Assembly: GCA_964544115.1 (NCBI GenBank)
Contig: CAZJBP010000207.1
Span: 1 to 5,897 of the forward strand
From: CAZJBP01 sp964544115
GTDB taxonomy: Bacteria; Verrucomicrobiota; Kiritimatiellia; UBA8416; JADHWI01
Direction of reading: 5' to 3'
Length of the DNA stretch: 5,897 nt
Shown here piece after piece: positions 1-4,752 of this stretch. A program made the translations under genes and the position numbers. Every line of letters begins with the position of its first letter. Positions within the stretch are counted from its first letter, which is position 1. The notes under the pieces are model-generated. The model saw only the letters and a list, made by a program, of their open reading frames with translations. It made no database searches and was not told the DNA's origin.

Positions 1-49
1 GACCATGTCTAGTAACAACCAACCAAGAGTGTCAAACGGAAGTCAGGAC

Positions 50-79
50 GTGACAATCCCTCGCTGCGCTCGGGATGAC
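50..79. repeat. REP-like imperfect inverted element
   Basis: The core CCCTCGCTGCGCTCGGG (58-74) is an imperfect inverted repeat. On the minus strand it reads GTCATCCCGAGCGCAGCGAG and onward. From memory, this GTCAT(T/C)CCGAGCG-type string recurs between genes in many unrelated bacteria, including metagenome-derived ones. Only one copy is present here, so the repeat status rests on recall. Confidence 0.5.
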
Positions 80-84
80 GGTGC

Positions 85-117
85 GAGGACGAGGACGACG
101 ACGAGGAAGAGGGAGAC
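85..117. repeat. GA-rich triplet run (GAG/GAC/GAA)
   Basis: Eleven consecutive triplets are all GAG, GAC, GAA or GGA, making a strand-biased purine-rich stretch broken only by C in the GAC units. It looks like a degenerate microsatellite rather than coding sequence. Confidence 0.6.
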
Positions 118-135
118 GCCGTCCACTTCGCCAGC

Positions 136-158
136 AATCCATAGAATCCCGTGAATCC
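136..158. repeat. Three AATCC words at exact 9-nt spacing
   Basis: AATCC occurs at 136-140, 145-149 and 154-158, separated by ATAG and CGTG. The spacing is exact, but with only three units chance is possible. Confidence 0.4.
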
Positions 159-199
159 TACCTATCGGCTTCCCGTCCGCGTCCTGCAGCGGACCACCC

Positions 200-227
200 G
201 CAAGGCGGTCGGGGTCGCCCGCCCGCC
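200..227. repeat. GC-rich repeat, copy 1, with strong hairpin
   Basis: The 15-mer GCAAGGCGGTCGGGG (200-214) recurs exactly at 334-348, and the following 9 bases match at 7 positions. In this copy, 204-213 pairs with 218-227 in a 10-position stem (nine G-C pairs, one T/C mismatch) around a 4-nt loop. Confidence 0.6.
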
Positions 228-267
228 AGCGAATGGGCGAGCCTTGCACTGGAGCGGCCGTGATCTT

Positions 268-290
268 CGTACGCGTACCCGTACGCGTCC
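268..290. repeat. Alternating CGTACGCGT tandem pair
   Basis: CGTACGCGTACC (268-279) is followed at once by CGTACGCGTCC (280-290). The sequence contains the perfect palindrome GTACGCGTAC (269-278) and alternates purine and pyrimidine almost throughout, a composition able to adopt left-handed (Z) DNA. Confidence 0.6.
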
Positions 291-312
291 ACGACATGCC
301 GGAGGATCGTCT

Positions 313-328
313 ACGTGCACGGGCACGT
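313..328. repeat. ACGTGC/GCACGT inverted repeat
   Basis: ACGTGC (313-318) and GCACGT (323-328) form a 6-bp stem with a 4-nt loop. The segment is rich in CG, CA and TA steps, like the CGTACGCGT block 25 nt to its left, and is probably a diverged relative. Confidence 0.45.
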
Positions 329-333
329 GTACG

Positions 334-369
334 GCAAGGCGGTCGGGGCCGCTCGCCCTCGGCGGCTCT
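334..369. repeat. GC-rich repeat, copy 2, with a different hairpin
   Basis: This is the second copy of the 24-nt repeat found at 200-223 (22 of 24 identical). The 3' side differs, so the stem changes: GCCGC (348-352) pairs with GCGGC (362-366), extendable with G-T wobbles to 345-369. Confidence 0.55.
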
Positions 370-372
370 GAA

Positions 373-438
373 CGTTGAGCGTTAAACGTTCGGCGTTGAG
401 CGTTCCTTAAAGCTTTCCGTTTTCAGCTTTCAGCTTTT
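373..438. repeat. 7-nt phased repeat array overlapping the hydrolase 3' end
   Basis: Five CGTTNNN units start at 373, 380, 387, 394 and 401. After a 3-nt phase shift (TAA), four 7-nt units follow from 411: AGCTTTC, CGTTTTC, AGCTTTC and AGCTTTT. The array runs into the hydrolase gene; its stop codon (425-423) and last four codons lie within the repeat. Function unknown. Confidence 0.7.
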
Positions 439-1265
439 GTGACAGCGGTGAAGAACTGAATAAGCTGCTTTCTGTAGGTTGCCCCGTGGGTAGTCAGGGC
501 GTCCGTGTGCTCGCCGCCCTCGACCGTCCACAGTTGCTTGGGCTCCCGCGCCTTCTTGAAGAGGGCTTCGGCGTGACGATACGGCACCACGGCGTCCGCG
601 GTTCCGTGGATCAGAAGCAGGGGCGTCGGCGAGAGGTTCTGAACCACGCTTCCGGGGCTGTGCCGGTTGCTGATGACCAGGAACGACAGGGGCCATTTCG
701 CGAGCCCGACCACAGGCAGCAGCCCGATCTTGTCGCGCACGATGGTGCGATAGGAGAAGAAGGTGGAGTCGACCGCCACCGCACGCACGCCGTCATAGCG
801 CCCCTCGCCGAGGATCGCGAGGGCGTTGGCGCCGCCGAGGCTCTGCCCGAGGATAAACAGCGCGTTCGGATCAATGTCGGGCCTCGCCTGAACGTATCGG
901 ATCGCCGCCACGCCATCGTCGTAGACCCCTTGCCGCCGGGGCGTTCCGCCGGAGCGCCCGTAGCCGCGATAGTCGAAGGTGAACACGTTGAACCCTTCGG
1001 CCGGAAGCCATTCCACGTACGAGAAGTGCGCCGTCATGTTCTGGGCATTGCCGTGAAAATGAATGACCGTCCCGATGGCCTTGCCCCTGGCAGGGACGAA
1101 CCACCCGCTCAGGGGCGTGCCGTCGCCGCTGGCGAAGGTCACCTCCTCGAACCGCAGCCCCTTCTGTTGCGGGGTCTGGTAGACCCTGTGGTCGGGATAG
1201 TAGAGGAACCGGCTGGCGCAGCCCGAGGAGAGCGTCAGCATGGCGATCAACACGGCAGTTCTCAT
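423..1265 (-). CDS. Alpha/beta-hydrolase fold protein, probable lipoprotein
   Basis: This is a serine hydrolase-like protein of the ABHD13/BEM46 type within the broad alpha/beta-hydrolase group; its substrate cannot be told from sequence. Numbered from the ATG at 1265 (280 aa), the catalytic triad is Ser142 in GQSLGG, Asp224 in HGTADAVVP and His253 in GGEHTDA. The oxyanion region is HFHGN (69-73), and FDYRGYGRSGG (97-107) is also typical. The N-terminus MRTAVLIAMLTLSSGC looks like a lipoprotein signal with Cys16 as the lipidated residue. The Ser at -3 is atypical, so plain export or a membrane anchor is possible. A GTG at 1283 would add six residues, but it lies in the loop of a hairpin. Neither start has a strong ribosome-binding site. 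The gene follows the 157-residue ORF closely and may share its transcript. Its last codons (Lys-Ala-Glu-Ser-stop) are formed by a short repeat array. Confidence 0.88.
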   Translation of the reverse strand: MRTAVLIAMLTLSSGCASRFLYYPDHRVYQTPQQKGLRFEEVTFASGDGTPLSGWFVPARGKAIGTVIHFHGNAQNMTAHFSYVEWLPAEGFNVFTFDYRGYGRSGGTPRRQGVYDDGVAAIRYVQARPDIDPNALFILGQSLGGANALAILGEGRYDGVRAVAVDSTFFSYRTIVRDKIGLLPVVGLAKWPLSFLVISNRHSPGSVVQNLSPTPLLLIHGTADAVVPYRHAEALFKKAREPKQLWTVEGGEHTDALTTHGATYRKQLIQFFTAVTKAES

Positions 1266-1271
1266 TGTTCT

Positions 1272-1290
1272 GGCACGGTCCACCCGTGCC
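1272..1290 (-). promoter_or_regulatory. Perfect 7-bp hairpin between the 157-residue ORF and the hydrolase
   Basis: The arms GGCACGG and CCGTGCC pair perfectly across a 5-nt loop, beginning at the last base of the upstream stop codon. No T-run follows on the minus strand, so it is not a typical intrinsic terminator. It may be an RNA-processing or translation-modulating stem. The alternative GTG start of the hydrolase falls exactly in the loop. Confidence 0.45.
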
Positions 1291-1763
1291 TATTCCGCCG
1301 GCAGTGGCGCGACGTTGAGCACGGCCACCAGTTCCTCGGGATCGACGCGGAAGTCGCCGTGGCGCCCCTCGTAGAAGCCGTGCGCCTCGATCATGTGGAT
1401 GCTGAGGTCGGTAAAGATCACTTCGCGCTGAAGCGCGAGGTTGCGGACCGTGACGTTGGTCTTGGGGTAGAGCCCCTTGTGGCCAAAGGGGCAAGGCAGG
1501 CGGCCGCGCACGCTCTCCACGCGCACCTCGTAGTGCGGCGGCACGCGGGCGCCCTCGCCCAGCCCGCTCATCCCGGCGGCGCGCAGCGCCCGCATGCGGG
1601 CGGCAATGCCTGCGTGCGAGACCCCGAGCCGGCGCACGCGGGCTTCGTCGTCGATCAGGATCTCGATCACGTTGCGGCGGTCGTCCCCGAGGAAGCCGTT
1701 GCGGGTGATCGCCCCCGGGCGCATGTTGTGCTGGGCCTTGTCCAGGTCGGGCGTCTGTTTCAT
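1290..1763 (-). CDS. Uncharacterised 157-residue protein, last part of the nqr operon
   Basis: I do not recognise this protein and assign no function. It is almost certainly a real gene: it has a very good Shine-Dalgarno site (GGGGAGG, 5 nt before the ATG), starts 19 nt after the nqrF stop, and has gene-like codon use. The product is soluble-looking, with no signal peptide or membrane helix. The N-terminal half is helical in appearance, with an Arg/Ala-rich stretch at 41-64. The C-terminal half alternates in a beta-like manner and contains the distinctive PCPFGHKGLYP (90-100) and IHMIEAHGFYEG (122-133), then an acidic DPEELVAVL (141-149). There is one cysteine (Cys91). His95, His123 and His128 could together form a metal or catalytic site, but that is inference. 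Its position suggests a role tied to Na+-NQR assembly or regulation. It does not look like NqrM, a short membrane-anchored protein with several cysteines, or like ApbE. Confidence 0.88.
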   Translation of the reverse strand: MKQTPDLDKAQHNMRPGAITRNGFLGDDRRNVIEILIDDEARVRRLGVSHAGIAARMRALRAAGMSGLGEGARVPPHYEVRVESVRGRLPCPFGHKGLYPKTNVTVRNLALQREVIFTDLSIHMIEAHGFYEGRHGDFRVDPEELVAVLNVAPLPAE

Positions 1764-1782
1764 GCCGGCCTCCCCGCGCGCG

Positions 1783-2886
1783 TCACGCGAACTTGTCGTA
1801 AAAGATGTTGCCCGCCGGCATGCCCTTGCGCTTGAGCACCTCGATGCAGGCGTCGATCATCATGGGGCTGCCGCACAGGTAGGCCTCCATGCCCGAGGCA
1901 TCGGGCACGTGCCGGTCGACGACCTGCGTGATGAGCCCCTGTTCGCCGTCCCACTTATCCTCGGGCGCCGGCGACGAGAGTGCCGGGATGAAGCGGAAGT
2001 CGGGCAGCTCCTTCTCCAGTGCGCGCATCTCGTCCACCAGGAACAGGTCGCGCGTGGTCTTTGCGCCGAAGAAGTACAGCGCCTTGCGGCGCACGCCGTG
2101 GCGCTTCATGTCGTTGAGGATTGACTTGATCGGCGCCATGCCCGACCCGCCGGCAATGCAGATGATGGGCGCATCGCCCTCCCGCAGGCGGAACTCCCCG
2201 TACGGCCCGTTGATCGTCACCTCGTCACCCTCCTTGAGGTGGCGGTGCACGTAGGTCGTGCAGACGCCCTGGGGGACGTAGCGGATCTCCAGTTCCACGG
2301 TCCCGGACTCCGCCGGCTCGGAGGACATCGAGTAGGCGCGGTAGACCGGCTCGTCGGCCAGCTCGTAGGGCGGCACCTCGAACTGCACGAACTGGCCAGC
2401 CGCGTACTCCATGAGGTCCGGCTCGAGCAGTTGCAGCCGCACTTCCTTGATGTCGTGCGTCAGGTCACGCATCGAGGCGACCCGCGTGCGGTACTGCCGC
2501 ACGTTGAACAGCTCCTCAGGGATCTCGATCTCGGTGTCGCGCTTGACCTTGACCTGGCAGGCCAGCCGCGCGCGTGCGGCGCGCTCCTCCTTCGTGAGCC
2601 AGGGCAGCTCCGTGGCCAGCGCGTCCCCGGCGCCGCTCTTGACCTTGACCTTGCACAGCCCGCACGAGCCGCGCCCGCCGCAGGCCGAGGGGATGAAGAT
2701 CTGCTCGTCCTTCAGCGTCGCCAGCAGCGGCCGGCCGCCCTCCACGTCCAGCGTGCGGCGGCCATTGACCGTCACCTTCACCCGGCCGTAGTTGCCGATC
2801 GTGGCATCGGCCAGCACCATCAGGAGCGCCAGCGCGCCGTTGATGGCGCACATGATCCCGAGGCTGATCCAGAACAGGCTCCACAT
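1783..2886 (-). CDS. nqrF: Na+-translocating NADH:quinone oxidoreductase subunit F (NqrF), NADH-oxidising
   Basis: NqrF is the electron entry point of Na+-NQR. It oxidises NADH with FAD and passes single electrons through a 2Fe-2S cluster towards NqrD/E. The 367-residue product has one N-terminal membrane helix (about 3-26) and a plant-type ferredoxin domain (about 34-120) with ligands Cys69, Cys75, Cys78 and Cys110 in the CGGRGSCGLC pattern. The FAD domain contains RAYS (183-186), and the NAD domain contains GGSGMAP (246-252) and CGSPMM (338-343). A penultimate Phe366 probably corresponds to the C-terminal aromatic that stacks on FAD. Vibrio NqrF is about 408 aa; here the roughly 25-30-residue insertion before RAYS is absent. 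The ATG at 2886 is preferred, with a GAGGGGTGG purine run 8-12 nt upstream; a GTG at 2898 would add four residues but sits against that same run. It follows nqrE by 15 nt. Confidence 0.96.
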   Translation of the reverse strand: MWSLFWISLGIMCAINGALALLMVLADATIGNYGRVKVTVNGRRTLDVEGGRPLLATLKDEQIFIPSACGGRGSCGLCKVKVKSGAGDALATELPWLTKEERAARARLACQVKVKRDTEIEIPEELFNVRQYRTRVASMRDLTHDIKEVRLQLLEPDLMEYAAGQFVQFEVPPYELADEPVYRAYSMSSEPAESGTVELEIRYVPQGVCTTYVHRHLKEGDEVTINGPYGEFRLREGDAPIICIAGGSGMAPIKSILNDMKRHGVRRKALYFFGAKTTRDLFLVDEMRALEKELPDFRFIPALSSPAPEDKWDGEQGLITQVVDRHVPDASGMEAYLCGSPMMIDACIEVLKRKGMPAGNIFYDKFA

Positions 2887-2901
2887 GGCGGCGGCCACCC
2901 C

Positions 2902-3495
2902 TCAGTTCAGGTTGATCATTCCGTTGAAGCCCATGAAGGCCAGGGCCATGATCCCCGCGACGATCAGCGTGATCCCCGCGCCCTCCAGCCCCTTCGGCAC
3001 GTTCGAGCGGGCCGCCATCTTCTGGCGGATGCCGGCCATGACCAGGATGGCCAGCGCCCACCCCAGCCCGCTGCCCAGGCCGTAGAAGAAGGAGGCCATC
3101 AGGCCGTACTTGCGGATGATCATGAAGAGGCAGGCGCCGAGAATGGCGCAGTTGACCGTGATCAGCGGCAGGAAGACGCCCAGGGCGACGTACAGCGTTT
3201 CCGAAACCCGCTCGATGACCATCTCCACCACCTGGACGAACGCGGCGATCACGACGATGAACACGATGAAGCTCAGGTACTCGACCCCGAGGGGCACGAG
3301 CACGAGGTAGTACACCAGCCAGTTCAGCACGCTGGTGACGGCCATCGTGAACGTCACCGCCGTGCCGAGCCCGATCGAGGCCTTCACGTCGCGCGAGATC
3401 GCCAGGAACGAGCACATCCCGAGGTAGTTCGTCAGGAGAATGTTGTTCGTGAAGATCGAGCCGAACAGGACGGCGAGCAGGCCGATGTCCTTCAT
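2902..3495 (-). CDS. nqrE: Na+-translocating NADH:quinone oxidoreductase subunit E (NqrE)
   Basis: NqrE pairs with NqrD in the membrane, in opposite topology, to form the iron-sulfur site at the centre of Na+-NQR. The 197-residue product is the usual family length and is nearly all hydrophobic helix. The two expected metal-ligand cysteines are Cys28 in YLGMCSF and Cys116 in TVNCAILG, corresponding to Cys26 and Cys120 of Vibrio NqrE. The N-terminal FTNNILLTNYLG and the later ERVSETLYVALGVFLPLI are typical of NqrE/RnfA. The start is well supported: ATG at 3495, AAGGAGG 7 nt upstream, and a 4-nt ATGA overlap with nqrD, so the two partner subunits are translationally coupled. The same frame stays open well upstream of this ATG, but that extension runs through nqrD and nqrC in the wrong frame and is not real protein. 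Confidence 0.96.
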   Translation of the reverse strand: MKDIGLLAVLFGSIFTNNILLTNYLGMCSFLAISRDVKASIGLGTAVTFTMAVTSVLNWLVYYLVLVPLGVEYLSFIVFIVVIAAFVQVVEMVIERVSETLYVALGVFLPLITVNCAILGACLFMIIRKYGLMASFFYGLGSGLGWALAILVMAGIRQKMAARSNVPKGLEGAGITLIVAGIMALAFMGFNGMINLN

Positions 3496-4118
3496 GGCTT
3501 CGCCTCCTTCTTGGCCGCGCCGCGATTCGCCAGCGGCCCCTTCACGATCCAGATGAACAGCGCGAGCATGAAGAACGCGCCCGGGGCCATGACCATCGCC
3601 GACCAGTTGACCCAGCCGTCCCACATCACGCGCGTGCCCCAGATGGTGCCCGACCCCAGCAGTTCGCGGAAGAACGAGATGCACAGCAGCACGTACGAGT
3701 AGCCGACGCCGGCGGAGATGCCGTCCACCAGCGACAGCCAGGGCGGGTTGCTCAGCGCGTACGCCTCGGTGCGGCCCATGACGATGCAGTTGGTGATGAT
3801 CAGGCCGACGTACGGGCCCAGCTGGCGCGAGATGTCCGGGTAGAAGGCTTTCAGCAGGATGTCCACCACGATGACGTAGCAGGCGATGATCAGCACCTCG
3901 ACCATCATGCGCACCCGCGGCGGAATCCGCTTCCGCATCGCCGAAATGGTCACGTTGGAGAGGCCGGTCGTGAACACCAGCCCCACGCACATGACCAGCG
4001 TGTTCTTCATCACGTTGGTGACGGCCAGCGTCGAGCAGATGCCGAGGATCTGGACGAACACCGGGTTGTTCATGCCCAGGTTCTGCAGAAACACCTTCTT
4101 GGACTGTCCCGCTGGCAT
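3492..4118 (-). CDS. nqrD: Na+-translocating NADH:quinone oxidoreductase subunit D (NqrD)
   Basis: NqrD is one of two homologous membrane subunits that together hold an intramembrane iron-sulfur centre passing electrons from NqrF towards NqrC. The product is 208 aa with about six hydrophobic helices. Both conserved metal-ligand cysteines are visible: Cys28 in LGICST and Cys111 in ITNCIVMGR, matching Cys29 and Cys112 of Vibrio NqrD. Other family hallmarks are NNPVFVQ near the N-terminus, FFRELLGSG (149-157) and LVDGI (130-134). The C-terminus is a short Ala/Lys tail. The ATG is preceded by GAGG at 9 nt spacing, inside the end of nqrC, and follows the nqrC stop by 6 nt. Its TGA overlaps the nqrE ATG in an ATGA. 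RnfE is the closest alternative, but the downstream NqrF makes this an NQR operon. Confidence 0.96.
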   Translation of the reverse strand: MPAGQSKKVFLQNLGMNNPVFVQILGICSTLAVTNVMKNTLVMCVGLVFTTGLSNVTISAMRKRIPPRVRMMVEVLIIACYVIVVDILLKAFYPDISRQLGPYVGLIITNCIVMGRTEAYALSNPPWLSLVDGISAGVGYSYVLLCISFFRELLGSGTIWGTRVMWDGWVNWSAMVMAPGAFFMLALFIWIVKGPLANRGAAKKEAKP

Positions 4119-4124
4119 GTCGTT

Positions 4125-4751
4125 CTACCTCGGCGTTCCGGCGGTTCGCGCCGGCGCATCGGCCAGCACACGGTTGAGAAGGTCGCGCACCGCAGTCGAC
4201 GTGACCGTCGCCCCGGTGATCGCGTCGAATCGATCCGGCGCTTCGGAGTGCGTGCCCTCGGGCACCATCGCGAACGGCCCGGTCTTTCCGGCAAACTGGC
4301 GCTTGAACCACGGCTCCTCGATGCGTGCGCCGAGGCCGGGGGTCTCGTTCTGCCGCAGGAAGGTGACCCCGGTGACGGTCTTGAGCGTCGCATCCAGTCC
4401 GACCAGCCCGTCAATCTGCCCCCACAAACCCGCGCCGCTGCCCGGGAAGACGACGGCGTTGGTGGCCGAGCCGTCCGCCGCGCGGACCACGAAATACAGG
4501 GCGTTCGTTTCCGAGGGCACGGGGGTCGCGCGCTGGTCGAACAGCGCCAGCGTCTCCGCCGTCGTCGCGGGCACGTCCACCCCCGCCGCCTCCAGCACGG
4601 CCCGGCGCGTGAAGAGCCGCTCGTTGCGCCGGACCGTCTCCGCCGTGGCCACGTAGAGCGACGAGAGGATGGAGATGCTCACCAGCGTCACGATCAGCAT
4701 GAAGCTGACCGTGGACACCCGCTCCCGCGTCTTGGAGGTCTTCTTGGCCAT
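4125..4751 (-). CDS. nqrC: Na+-translocating NADH:quinone oxidoreductase subunit C (NqrC)
   Basis: NqrC carries the second covalent FMN of Na+-NQR on a domain held outside the cytoplasmic side by one N-terminal helix. The 208-residue product starts with a short basic stretch, then a hydrophobic segment at about 15-35. It has the family segment GLW (108-110), ETPGLGARIE (136-145), and a canonical flavinylation motif, D-A-I-T-G-A-T (176-182), followed by V-T. Thr182 is the expected FMN-phosphoester residue. Vibrio NqrC is about 257 aa; the loss here is in the middle, between the helix region and the GLW segment, making it RnfG-sized. The ATG lies 1 nt after the nqrB stop with only a weak GGCGGG upstream, suggesting translational coupling to nqrB. 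Attachment of FMN would need an ApbE-type transferase, which is not encoded in this window. Confidence 0.95.
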   Translation of the reverse strand: MAKKTSKTRERVSTVSFMLIVTLVSISILSSLYVATAETVRRNERLFTRRAVLEAAGVDVPATTAETLALFDQRATPVPSETNALYFVVRAADGSATNAVVFPGSGAGLWGQIDGLVGLDATLKTVTGVTFLRQNETPGLGARIEEPWFKRQFAGKTGPFAMVPEGTHSEAPDRFDAITGATVTSTAVRDLLNRVLADAPARTAGTPR

Positions 4752-4752
4752 G

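Larger units (their letters stand above)
1..422. other. Gene-free, repeat-rich intergenic region
   Basis: No frame here has gene-like composition together with a ribosome-binding site or a recognisable product; the short open frames translate to Arg-, Ser- or Thr-rich low-complexity strings. The region instead holds at least six distinct small repeat types, listed separately. It is downstream of the operon's last gene, so part of it may be 3' untranslated RNA. No convincing terminator was found. Confidence 0.75.

Noticed and set aside
409..437. Intrinsic terminator after the hydrolase gene formed by AAAGCT and AGCTTT
   Set aside because: The stem is only six mostly A-T pairs within a repeat array, and no T-run follows on the minus strand.
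136..438. CRISPR array
   Set aside because: The repeats are 5-24 nt, of several kinds, and have no regular repeat-spacer structure of CRISPR dimensions or cas genes nearby.
2887..2898. GTG at 2898 as the nqrF start
   Set aside because: The purine-rich GAGGGG that should act as ribosome-binding site abuts this codon; the ATG at 2886 has workable spacing.
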